NCBI GenBank assembly: GCA_004144595.1
Contig: SEEM01000025.1
Span: 1 to 45,352, forward strand
Length of the DNA: 45,352 bases
From: Hyphomicrobiales bacterium
Lineage (GTDB): Bacteria; Pseudomonadota; Alphaproteobacteria; Rhizobiales; Beijerinckiaceae
Direction: 5' to 3'
Part shown: positions 26,436-34,023 of the stretch, in pieces
Position numbering within the stretch: the first letter of the stretch is position 1
Layout: each line of letters opens with the position of its first letter
The notes under the pieces: model-generated
What the model was told of the DNA's origin: nothing
The model's input: the letters and a program-made list of their open reading frames with translations, nothing else
Database searches by the model: none
Program-made: the position numbers and the translations under genes

Positions 26436-28031
26436 GTGTTGTTGAAGAAACTTGCCTTCGCTACCGCGCTGACGCTGGTAGCCTTCACCATATCTGCACA
26501 GGCCCAGGAACCGCGCCGCGGCGGAACGATCCGCTTTACCGCGCCCTATGGCGCCTCCTTCGTCAGCAATGACAGCCACGTCTCGAACCAGATCCAGGAC
26601 GAGATCTATGGCTATGCGCTGCACAGCATGCTGTTCCGTTGGGATTCGAAGGCCGGCAAACCGGAGCCTGAGCTCGTCAAGAGCGTGACCACCTCGGCGG
26701 ATGGGCTGACGCATACGATGAAGCTGCGCGATGACGCCTTCTTCCACAACGGCCGCAAGATGACGGCCGACGACGTCATCTGGTCGTTCACGCGGATTGT
26801 CGATGGTTCCAAGAACTATCCGGGCGCGAGCCGCGTCGTGCGCATCAAGGGCGCTGAGGCCGTGCGCAAGGGCGAGGCCAAGGAAATCTCCGGCCTCAAG
26901 AAGATCGATGATTTCACCATCGAGATGACCCTGACCGATCCGGCCGATCCCAGCTTCCTGTTCTACGCCGCCACCACGGCGATCATGCCGGCGAAGGAAG
27001 CGCAGGCTCCGGACTTCTTCAACAAGCCGATCGGCCTCGGCCCGTTCAAGTTCGTCGAGCATGTGCCCGGCTCGCGGATGGTCTTCGAGCGCTGGGAGAA
27101 ATACTACAAGCCCGGCAAGCCCTATGCCGACAAGCTGGTGATCTCGCCGATGGGCGAGGCGGCTGCGCGCGACGTCGCCTTCCGTAACAAGGAAATCGAC
27201 GTCTCGATCCTCGGCTCGACCCAGTATGTTGCCTATCAGGCCGATCCGAACCTGAAAAAGGGCATTCTGGAGGTCGCGGAGGTCTTCACCCGCAACATGG
27301 GCATGAACCCGGAGTTCAAGCCCTTCTCCGACAAGCGCGTCCGCCAGGCGATCAACTACGCGATCGACAGCGAGCTGATCATCAAGCGCCTCGTCCGCGA
27401 CAAGGCCTATCGCGCGGTGAGCTGGCTGCCGAGCTCCGTCCCGGCTTTCGACAAGGATGCCAAGCCTTATGCGTTCGACCCGGAAAAGGCCAAGAAGCTG
27501 CTGACCGAGGCCGGCTATCCCGATGGCTTCGAGTTCGAATGGACCGCGACGCCCAACGAAAGCTGGGGCATCCCGATCGTCGAGGCGACCATTCCCATGC
27601 TCGCCAAGGTCGGCATCAAGGTGAAGGTCAAGCCGGTCGAAACCTCGGCGCTCGGCGGCGTCGTCGCGAAGGGTGATTTCCAGGCCTATATCTGGTCGAA
27701 CACCTCGGGTCCCGATCCGTTGACCGCGCTGAAGTGCTTCCACTCGGCGACGCCGCGCTCGTCCTGCAACTACACCACCTTCAAAAGCGCCGCTTTCGAC
27801 AAGTTGTTCGACGAGGCCGCGGTCGAGAGGGATGCCGGCAAGAAGGTCGAGATCATGAAGAAGGCCAATGCCCTGCTGCAGGAAGAGGCGCCGGTCTGGT
27901 TCTTCAACTACAACAAGGCGGTGCTGGCCTATCAGCCCTGGCTGCACGGCCTCCAGGCGAACGCGACGGAGCTCGCGCTCCAGCGTTACGAGGATCTCTG
28001 GGTCGACGCGTCTTCGCCCGCGGCGAAGTAA
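26436..28031 (+). CDS. ABC transporter substrate-binding protein, family 5 (peptide type)
   Basis: This 531-residue periplasmic receptor belongs to the DppA/OppA family that binds peptides, opines or glycosylated compounds. A Sec signal (VLLKKLAFATALTLVAF...AQA) is followed by the family signatures PRRGGTIRF, MKLRDDAFFHNGRKMTADDVIWSF and RQAINYAIDSELI. The GTG at 26436 has GGGAGGA six bases upstream; the upstream in-frame extension from 26370 would spoil the signal peptide. Two permeases follow but no ATPase. Placed after the M81 and amidohydrolase genes, it probably delivers their substrate. Confidence 0.92.
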   Translation: MLLKKLAFATALTLVAFTISAQAQEPRRGGTIRFTAPYGASFVSNDSHVSNQIQDEIYGYALHSMLFRWDSKAGKPEPELVKSVTTSADGLTHTMKLRDDAFFHNGRKMTADDVIWSFTRIVDGSKNYPGASRVVRIKGAEAVRKGEAKEISGLKKIDDFTIEMTLTDPADPSFLFYAATTAIMPAKEAQAPDFFNKPIGLGPFKFVEHVPGSRMVFERWEKYYKPGKPYADKLVISPMGEAAARDVAFRNKEIDVSILGSTQYVAYQADPNLKKGILEVAEVFTRNMGMNPEFKPFSDKRVRQAINYAIDSELIIKRLVRDKAYRAVSWLPSSVPAFDKDAKPYAFDPEKAKKLLTEAGYPDGFEFEWTATPNESWGIPIVEATIPMLAKVGIKVKVKPVETSALGGVVAKGDFQAYIWSNTSGPDPLTALKCFHSATPRSSCNYTTFKSAAFDKLFDEAAVERDAGKKVEIMKKANALLQEEAPVWFFNYNKAVLAYQPWLHGLQANATELALQRYEDLWVDASSPAAK

Positions 28032-28074
28032 GCGCGCCTCCGCGGAGGTTCCCGCCAGCTCGACGAAATCCACA

Positions 28075-28107
28075 CCCCGGACCGGCGGCCATGCCGTCCG
28101 TCCGGGG
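28075..28107 (+). other. Intercistronic hairpin after the binding-protein gene
   Basis: CCCCGGAC (28075-28082) and GTCCGGGG (28100-28107) form a perfect 8-bp stem, with a further CGG/CCG pair in the loop. There is no T run. As with urtA, it lies between a binding-protein gene and its permeases and probably stabilises the upstream message. Confidence 0.6.
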
Positions 28108-28167
28108 TGACGGCGACTTTCGAGCCTTGCCCTGAGTCCGCCCTGCGGCGGCGATCAGGAGTTGACC

Positions 28168-29103
28168 ATGCTGCCCTATGTCATCCGCCGCCTGCTGCAG
28201 GCGATTCCGATCCTGCTTGCGGTCGCCGCGCTGATCTTCGTGATGTTCAGCGTCATTCCCGGCGATTTCGCTTCGACCCAGATGGCCGACGGCCGATCGG
28301 TCGTCGATGCCGAGCAGGTCGCGCGCATGAACAAGCAATTCGGCCTCGACGATCCCGTCCATGTGCGCTTCGCGAACTATGCCGTGAAGCTCGCGACATT
28401 CGATCTCGGCACCTCGTTCCGCACTCGGCAGCCGGTGATCAATTCCCTGCTCGAGCGGATCTGGCCCAGTCTTCAGCTTGCCGTTGCCGCGATGGCGTTC
28501 GCCATCGTCCTTGGCGTTCCGCTCGGCTTCCTGGCGGCGCTGAAGCCGGGCGGCTGGCTCGACATGCAGTCGATGTTCGTCGCGGTGTCCGGCCTGTCCC
28601 TGCCGCAGTTCTGGCTCGGGCTGATGCTGATGTATGGCTTCGCGCTGGTTCTCGGGTGGTTCCCGAGCTTCGGCTATGGCGATGGCAATCCGCGCTACAT
28701 CGTGCTGCCGGCGGTCGCGCTCGGCGTGGCGCCGCTCGCCCTTCTGGCCCGCACGACGCGCGCCGCCGTGCTCGAGGTGATGAACGCCGACTTCGTCCGC
28801 ACCGCCCGCGCCAAGGGCAATAGCGAGGTCCGGGTCATGCGCTGGCATGTCGCGCGCAACGCGATGGTCATCGTGCTGACGACCTTGGGCCTGCAGTTCG
28901 GTTCGATCATGGGCGGCGCCGTGGTGATCGAGAAGCTTTTCGCCTGGCCGGGCATCGGCTCGCTGCTGGTCGACAGCGTGTCGCTGCGCGACATTCCCGT
29001 CGTCCAGGCCTGCATCCTGCTGCTCGTGCTGTTCTTTCTCGTCGTGAACATCATCGTGGACGTGCTCTGCGCTCTGATCGATCCGCGCATCAAATATAAC
29101 TAG
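28168..29103 (+). CDS. ABC transporter permease, DppB-like
   Basis: This 311-residue inner-membrane permease has the N-terminal YVIRRLLQAIPILLAV helix and about six hydrophobic spans. The conserved cytoplasmic EAA-like loop (E-V-M-N-A-D-F-V-R-T-A-R-A-K-G) contacts an ATPase, so it needs an ATP-binding partner. The ATG at 28168 has AGGAG upstream. The second permease begins 14 bases after its stop. It forms half of the channel for the peptide-type substrate. Confidence 0.93.
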   Translation: MLPYVIRRLLQAIPILLAVAALIFVMFSVIPGDFASTQMADGRSVVDAEQVARMNKQFGLDDPVHVRFANYAVKLATFDLGTSFRTRQPVINSLLERIWPSLQLAVAAMAFAIVLGVPLGFLAALKPGGWLDMQSMFVAVSGLSLPQFWLGLMLMYGFALVLGWFPSFGYGDGNPRYIVLPAVALGVAPLALLARTTRAAVLEVMNADFVRTARAKGNSEVRVMRWHVARNAMVIVLTTLGLQFGSIMGGAVVIEKLFAWPGIGSLLVDSVSLRDIPVVQACILLLVLFFLVVNIIVDVLCALIDPRIKYN

Positions 29104-29117
29104 GGGCGGGGCAGGAG

Positions 29118-29939
29118 ATGAAATTCCGGGCCAATCTGTGGATCGGCGGCGTGCTTTTCGTCGCCGTCGTGGTCGGCGGGACGCTGGCGCCCTGGCTGGC
29201 GCATACCGATCCCGTCATGGACGCCAACCTGATGAATGCCGAGGTTCCGCCCGGCACGGAGTTCTGGTTCGGCACGGATGCGCAGGGCCGCGACATCTAC
29301 AGCCGCGTGCTCTACGGCGCGCGCATCTCGCTGACGGTCGGCATCGTCTCGCAATTGATCAACACGGTGATCGGCGTGGCGCTGGGCATGTCGGCCGGGT
29401 ATTTCGGCGGCTGGTGGGACGATGTCGTCAACGGCCTGACCAATCTCATGCTGTCGATCCCATCGCTGGTCTTCGCGCTCGCCATCATGGCGATCCTCCA
29501 GCCGGGCCTGACCAGCCTGCTGATCGCGCTCGGCCTGACCAACTGGTCCTATACCTGCCGGCTGTCGCGGGCCGCGACGCTGTCGATCAAGCAGCAGGGC
29601 TATGTCGAGGCGGCGCGTTCCTTCGGTTCGAGCAACCTGCGCATCATGCTGCTGCAGATCCTGCCCAACATCGCCGGCCCGATCATTGTCATCGGCACGC
29701 TCGGCATGGGCGGCGCCGTGCTGGCGGAGGCGGCGCTGTCCTTCCTGGGACTCGGCATCCGCCCGCCCTTCCCGAGCTGGGGCTCGATGCTCTCCGATGC
29801 GCGCGACCAGATCACCACGGCGCCCTGGATCTCGATTTTCCCGGGCCTCGCCATCTTCATGACGGTGCTCGGGCTCAACCTGCTGGGCGACGGCCTGCGC
29901 GACATCCTCGACCCGCATTCGCAACTCCGCAAAGCCTGA
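29118..29939 (+). CDS. ABC transporter permease, DppC-like
   Basis: This 273-residue protein is the second channel subunit. It shows the usual WFGTDAQGRDIYSRVLYGARISL segment between the first helix and the core, the EAA loop EAARSFGSSNLRIMLLQILPN, and LGLGIRPPFPSWGSML near the end. It follows the DppB-like gene closely. No DppD or DppF ATPase gene follows; instead the next gene encodes a deacylase. The ATPases must come from elsewhere in the genome. Confidence 0.93.
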   Translation: MKFRANLWIGGVLFVAVVVGGTLAPWLAHTDPVMDANLMNAEVPPGTEFWFGTDAQGRDIYSRVLYGARISLTVGIVSQLINTVIGVALGMSAGYFGGWWDDVVNGLTNLMLSIPSLVFALAIMAILQPGLTSLLIALGLTNWSYTCRLSRAATLSIKQQGYVEAARSFGSSNLRIMLLQILPNIAGPIIVIGTLGMGGAVLAEAALSFLGLGIRPPFPSWGSMLSDARDQITTAPWISIFPGLAIFMTVLGLNLLGDGLRDILDPHSQLRKA

Positions 29940-29950
29940 CAGTCGAGCCT

Positions 29951-30907
29951 ATGACCACGCCAGACCCGATCGATCCGCCGCTCGAAACCATCCGCTTCCA
30001 CGGTCTGAAGGCGGGGCCGAAGCTCCTCGTCTTCGGCGCGGTCCACGGCAACGAGACCTGCGGGCCGAATGCCATCGCCCGCGTGATCGACGATTGCCGT
30101 GCCGGCCGCGTCGTGGTCCAGCGCGGCGAGGTCACCTTTCTGCCCATCGCCAACCCCAAGGCCTTTCGGCAGAACACCCGCGAGGGCGACCGCAACCTCA
30201 ACCGCGACCTGCGCGAGCGGCCGCAGCCTTTCGACAACGAGGACCGGATCGGCAATCGGCTCTCCGCGATCCTGCACCAGCACGACATGCTGCTCGACGT
30301 CCATTCCTTCACCGGGGAGGGTGTGCCTTTCGTCTTCTTCGGGCCGGACGATAATCGCGGCACGCTCGAGCCGTTCCGCCATGGCGCGGCGGAGGCCGCC
30401 TTCGCCGCCTGCCTGGGCGTCGACCTGATGATCCATGGCTGGCTCGACATCTATGTCCGGCTGATCGCGGCGCGCGAGCGGCTGAACCTGCCGCGCCTTG
30501 CCGTGACCGAGGGCTTCGGCACGACGGAGTTCATGCGCTTCGCCGGCGGCTATGGCGTGACTCTCGAATGCGGGCGCCACGATGACCCGGCTTCGGTCGA
30601 TGTCGGCTACAAGGCGATCCGCAACGTGCTCGCCCATCTCGGCCTGACCGATGAGGCGCCGCCGGCTGCCGCTGCCCGGACCGTCGTCCACATGGGCGAT
30701 CTCGTCATCTGCGAGGCCGAAGGCGACCGCGTTGAAGGCAACTGGAAGACCGGCGACCGCGTCGCCAAGGGCACGCCGATCGCCTGCCGCGCCGACGGCG
30801 CGATCGTGACCATGCCGCGCGATGGCTTCATCATCTTCCCCAATCCCAAGGCGAAGCCCGGCGAAGGCATCTGCTATCTCGGGACGGAAAGCACGCGCCG
30901 GTACTGA
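29951..30907 (+). CDS. Succinylglutamate desuccinylase/aspartoacylase family protein
   Basis: This 318-residue protein belongs to the M14-like AstE/AspA deacylase family, which removes acyl groups from N-acyl amino acids. The zinc ligands sit in FGAVHGNETCG (His and Glu) and LLDVHSFTGEG (His), and the catalytic glutamate is probably in VTLECG. The last ~80 residues form the small beta domain common in the family. It starts 11 bases after the second permease and is in the same operon, so it probably processes the imported compound, perhaps after the M81 or amidohydrolase step. The exact substrate is unknown. Confidence 0.87.
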   Translation: MTTPDPIDPPLETIRFHGLKAGPKLLVFGAVHGNETCGPNAIARVIDDCRAGRVVVQRGEVTFLPIANPKAFRQNTREGDRNLNRDLRERPQPFDNEDRIGNRLSAILHQHDMLLDVHSFTGEGVPFVFFGPDDNRGTLEPFRHGAAEAAFAACLGVDLMIHGWLDIYVRLIAARERLNLPRLAVTEGFGTTEFMRFAGGYGVTLECGRHDDPASVDVGYKAIRNVLAHLGLTDEAPPAAAARTVVHMGDLVICEAEGDRVEGNWKTGDRVAKGTPIACRADGAIVTMPRDGFIIFPNPKAKPGEGICYLGTESTRRY

Positions 30908-30919
30908 GGGCCGCTACGC

Positions 30920-32098
30920 TTATCCGCCGCTCTTGTCGGGCTTGCCGATGCGGCTGAGGTCGATCTGCTTCTGCAGGCCCAGCATGACGCTGAACGAGGT
31001 CACCGGCGTGAGCCCGGTCTCCTTGGTCTTGCGCCAGGCACCGGCGGCGATGGCGGTCAGGCCCTTGCCCAGCCCGCGCTGGTAGTCGATGCCGATGCTC
31101 TTCTGGTCTGAACGGGCATCGAGGCCGACATAATCGTCGGTCTTGCGCCGGGCGGAAAGGCTGATGGCATTGTCGTCGTCGATCCGCGCCGTCAGTTTCG
31201 CCTCATGCGCCGTCGTCAGGTTGATGACGGAGAAGGGCAGGGTTGTATCCTCCACCGTGCGGGTCGAGCCGAGATCGAGCGTCAGGCGCTCATAGGGCAG
31301 GCGCAGCTTCGCGGTATAAAGCAGGCTCTCGACCGCATCGAATTCCTTTTCCGGGAAATAGGCCCGGAACGGTGAGAGCGAACCCTCGATCGCGGCGTCG
31401 CCCAGCCTGGTCGAGAAGAACAGGTTGGGCTGCAGCCGGTTATGGTCGCGCCGGAAGCCGAGATAGTCGACGCCCTCGATATAATGGACGCGCGAGGCGC
31501 TGAAGGAGAGGCCCATTTCGGTCTCGCCTGTTCGCCAGGCCGCGCCGGTCGTCAGGCCGAGCGTTCCGAAATTTTCGTCCCGCGGCAGGAAGTCGCCGAG
31601 ATTGAAGACATTGCGCTCGTTCAATGCCGCGATCCGCGCTTCGCCGCTTGCGAAGAGGCGGAGGGGGCCGATGCCATGGTCCAGGCGCTCCCGCCAGGAC
31701 AGGCTGCTTTTCCGGCGCGACCATGTCTGCTCGTCGCTCGCTGTGAGAGACGATTGCAGTACGCTGGCTTCGCCCAAACTAAGGCCGTGCTTCAGCGTCA
31801 GAGAATGGGCGCGGGCGGAAGCGAGCGCACGCGGATCGTAATGCGTTTCGACCAGCGAGAGATTGAGCCCATAGCCGTCCTGCAGCGTGCCGTGCAGATA
31901 ATCCCAGGTTGCATAGGTTGTGGCGACAGGCGTTCCTTTCGCCCCCTCGAACCCGGCCGGATTGCTGTCGAAACCGCCGCGAAGCCCGATCACGGCGATC
32001 GAACTTTCCCTTTCCTCGGCGGATTTCTCGGTCGCGACTGCAAACGAGGAGTGCATCGCCAAGGTCAAGAGGAGGATGGTGCGTGTCGGTATCGCCAT
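30920..32098 (-). CDS. Putative outer-membrane beta-barrel protein
   Basis: This 392-residue protein has a signal peptide (MAIPTRTILLLTLAMHSSFAVAT) followed by alternating short amphipathic strands separated by turns, as in outer-membrane beta-barrels. The stretch GLRGGFDSNPAGF resembles the putative beta-barrel porin family often found in rhizobia, though I can not name a specific family with certainty. The stop is only 13 bases from the convergent deacylase stop. The upstream region is AT-rich and has a CtrA-type box 39 bases before the start, suggesting cell-cycle or developmental control. Confidence 0.65.
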   Translation of the reverse strand: MAIPTRTILLLTLAMHSSFAVATEKSAEERESSIAVIGLRGGFDSNPAGFEGAKGTPVATTYATWDYLHGTLQDGYGLNLSLVETHYDPRALASARAHSLTLKHGLSLGEASVLQSSLTASDEQTWSRRKSSLSWRERLDHGIGPLRLFASGEARIAALNERNVFNLGDFLPRDENFGTLGLTTGAAWRTGETEMGLSFSASRVHYIEGVDYLGFRRDHNRLQPNLFFSTRLGDAAIEGSLSPFRAYFPEKEFDAVESLLYTAKLRLPYERLTLDLGSTRTVEDTTLPFSVINLTTAHEAKLTARIDDDNAISLSARRKTDDYVGLDARSDQKSIGIDYQRGLGKGLTAIAAGAWRKTKETGLTPVTSFSVMLGLQKQIDLSRIGKPDKSGG

Positions 32099-32136
32099 GG
32101 TCTCACCGATTATTTCCAGATTATGGACGATATTGG

Positions 32137-32151
32137 TTAATTACCAGTTAA
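32137..32151. promoter_or_regulatory. CtrA-type binding site
   Basis: TTAA-N7-TTAA (32137-32151) matches the full CtrA consensus. It is 39 bases upstream of the barrel gene start. Further in the same AT-rich gap lies ATGGTTAA (32261-32268), the reverse of the alphaproteobacterial half site TTAACCAT. CtrA is the cell-cycle master regulator in this class. Confidence 0.6.
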
Positions 32152-32260
32152 TATCATTATATCGACTTGGTAATGTATTCGAATTGATCTGGATATAGCG
32201 TGAATTTATTTGCGATAGAATCTGAAATATACTTAGGGCGGCAAATTAACTTTACTCGGT

Positions 32261-32268
32261 ATGGTTAA
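32261..32268 (-). promoter_or_regulatory. CtrA half site
   Basis: The minus strand reads TTAACCAT, an extended CtrA half site. It lies about 15 bases upstream of the candidate promoter of the small secreted protein and could affect that gene as well as the barrel gene. Confidence 0.4.
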
Positions 32269-32281
32269 TGTTGAGACAAGG

Positions 32282-32310
32282 TTGTTTTCATAGATTGTTA
32301 CAACCTATAC
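32282..32310 (+). promoter_or_regulatory. Candidate promoter of the small secreted protein
   Basis: TTGTTT (32282-32287) and CTATAC (32305-32310) are separated by 17 bases. A leader of about 40 bases before the ATG at 32357 is predicted. The AT-rich gap 32099-32356 holds no other gene. Confidence 0.45.
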
Positions 32311-32356
32311 GTGCTTCATCGCTTCCGGCCCGGAGGCAGATACAGGGAGAAGCAAG

Positions 32357-32641
32357 ATGAAGTACGCGATTGTTCTCGCCACGGTTGCAGCTTTCGCCGT
32401 TTCGCCGGCCATGGCCGGCGGGCGGGGCGGCTCTCTTCTCGGAGGCATCGTGGCCCCGGTGACGACCGCGGTGTCGGGCGTCAAGATCAATGCGCTCAAC
32501 AATGTCAGTGTCCTCAGCGGCAACGGCATCGCCAACGGCAACAAGGTCGGCGTGGTCGCTCCCGTGAAGGCGATCGTCAGCAAGAACGGCATTATCGGTG
32601 GCCTGCTCGGCGGCCTCGGTCACGGCTGCGGCTGCAACTGA
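32357..32641 (+). CDS. Small secreted Gly/Val-rich protein
   Basis: This 94-residue protein has a clear Sec signal peptide (about residues 1-20, cleavage after AMA) and a mature part rich in Gly, Val, Asn and Ala: GGRGGSLLGGI, NALNNVSVLSGNGIANGN and a Gly-rich end GGLLGGLGHGCGCN with two cysteines. I do not recognise the family. The low-complexity mature part and its tail suggest a small envelope or surface protein. The ATG at 32357 has GGGAGAAG upstream. A strong terminator follows. It is divergent from the barrel gene across the AT-rich CtrA region. Confidence 0.7.
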   Translation: MKYAIVLATVAAFAVSPAMAGGRGGSLLGGIVAPVTTAVSGVKINALNNVSVLSGNGIANGNKVGVVAPVKAIVSKNGIIGGLLGGLGHGCGCN

Positions 32642-32675
32642 TCGTCCAGCCCGACCTCCGACCAGAACCTGGAGC

Positions 32676-32702
32676 GGGGCTGGCTTTCGCCGGCCCCCTT
32701 TT
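32676..32702 (+). terminator. Rho-independent terminator
   Basis: GGGGCTGGC (32676-32684) pairs with GCCGGCCCC (32689-32697, one G-T pair) around a TTTC loop, followed after one C by TTTT. It ends the transcript of the small secreted protein before the diguanylate cyclase gene. Confidence 0.8.
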
Positions 32703-32790
32703 CGCTATCGGTTCGGCAAGGATGCGATCGCTAAAATGCGTGGAATCGGGCTGACGGAGTCTTAGAGCCTCACGCGTAAAGCCTGCCGTC

Positions 32791-33924
32791 ATGCATCTGC
32801 TGATGAGGCCCCGCAAACGTGCCGCGCAGCTCCCCGCGGATATCGAGATCGAGATCATCTCGCGTCTCTTCGCGGCTTTGCCTCAGGTTCTCTGCATCGC
32901 GGCCGGGCTGATCGTTGGGTCCGCCATCATGGCCGTGCAGACGGGTGAGGCGGTCTTCTGGTGGCTGACCGGGGCAGGGGTCGTCACCACATCCCTGCGT
33001 ATCGCCAATATCATCGGCTTCAAGCGTCGCGATTCCGCGCAAAAGCTGAGCCTTGCCGAGGCCCGGCGCTGGGAGGCGGGCTATGCCTATTCCGCCTTCG
33101 CCTTCACGCTCGTCATCGCCGCGCTGACGCTGGCCGCCGCCGCGGCCGACCATGCCGGCGGCTTCGTGCTCAGTCTCGGACTCACGATGGCGCTGACCGC
33201 CGGGTCCTATCTGCGCACCCTGCGCTACTGGATCTGCGCCGTGCTTTCGACCATCGCGATAGGCACGCTCGTGGTCGCCTTCCTGGTCTCGGGCGATCCG
33301 CTCTATCAGGCACTCAGCGTGCTTCTGCTCGTCTATCTCTATTCGATCTACGAGAGTTCGGATCACATCATCGGACAGTTCGAGGAGCTGCTGACGGTGC
33401 GCCGCGAGCTCGACTTCGCCGCGAGCCACGATCCCCTGACCGGGCTGGTCAATCGCCGGGGGCTCGACCGCGTGCTGCGCGAGGCCGGCGACAGCCGCGA
33501 GGCGCTCGGCCTCCTGCTGCTGGATCTCGATGGCTTCAAGCTGATCAACGACCGGCATGGCCACCAGGCCGGCGACGACCTGCTCAAGCAGGTCGGGATG
33601 CGGCTGCAAGGCGTCGTCCGGCCCGGTGACAGCGTGGCGCGGCTGGGGGGCGATGAATTCGCCCTCGTGGTGCGCGGGATCGAGGATCCGGCTGCATTGT
33701 CCGAGGTCGCCGACCGGGCCGTGTCGGTCGTGATGGTGCCATTCATGTTGATGGGGCAGCTCGTCACGGTTGGCGCAAGCGTCGGCGTCTCCGTCAAACC
33801 GGAGCGGAACTCCGCTCCCTGGACGGCCGAGATCCTCACGCGCGCTGCCGACCTGGCGCTCTACAGCGCCAAGCGCGCGGGCAAGGGGCGCAGCATGGTC
33901 GCGACCTGGGACGACGTCGCCTGA
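32791..33924 (+). CDS. Membrane-bound diguanylate cyclase (GGDEF)
   Basis: This 377-residue protein makes the second messenger cyclic di-GMP from two GTP. About six hydrophobic spans occupy residues 25-185 and form a membrane sensor with no recognised ligand domain. The C-terminal GGDEF domain (about 207-370) has the intact active site GGDEF at 286-290, LLLLDLDGFKLINDRHGHQAG shortly before it, and an RxxD inhibition site (RPGD, 277-280) exactly five residues upstream, so product feedback is expected. No EAL domain is present. The ATG at 32791 is chosen; 32803 is an in-frame alternative. Confidence 0.93.
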   Translation: MHLLMRPRKRAAQLPADIEIEIISRLFAALPQVLCIAAGLIVGSAIMAVQTGEAVFWWLTGAGVVTTSLRIANIIGFKRRDSAQKLSLAEARRWEAGYAYSAFAFTLVIAALTLAAAAADHAGGFVLSLGLTMALTAGSYLRTLRYWICAVLSTIAIGTLVVAFLVSGDPLYQALSVLLLVYLYSIYESSDHIIGQFEELLTVRRELDFAASHDPLTGLVNRRGLDRVLREAGDSREALGLLLLDLDGFKLINDRHGHQAGDDLLKQVGMRLQGVVRPGDSVARLGGDEFALVVRGIEDPAALSEVADRAVSVVMVPFMLMGQLVTVGASVGVSVKPERNSAPWTAEILTRAADLALYSAKRAGKGRSMVATWDDVA

Positions 33925-33947
33925 CATCGCTTCGCAACGACGCAAAC

Positions 33948-33976
33948 TTGATCTCGGTGCTCCATTCACCTACCGT
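33948..33976 (+). promoter_or_regulatory. Candidate promoter of the acyl-CoA dehydrogenase gene
   Basis: TTGATC (33948-33953) and TACCGT (33971-33976) are separated by 17 bases. The -10 element lies inside the palindromic operator at 33970-33987, so a bound repressor would block the promoter. Confidence 0.5.
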
Positions 33977-33987
33977 CCGGAAGGTAG
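33970..33987. promoter_or_regulatory. Candidate TetR-type operator
   Basis: CTACC-G-TCCGGA-A-GGTAG is an 18-base palindrome with 16 of 18 positions symmetrical. Its form, ACC/GGT arms around a CCGG centre, is typical of TetR-family operators. It covers the -10 of the dehydrogenase promoter; the TetR gene lies just downstream of that dehydrogenase. Confidence 0.55.
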
Positions 33988-34023
33988 CTCGCCAATGGCG
34001 TTGTGCAGCGATGGGAGAAGGCG

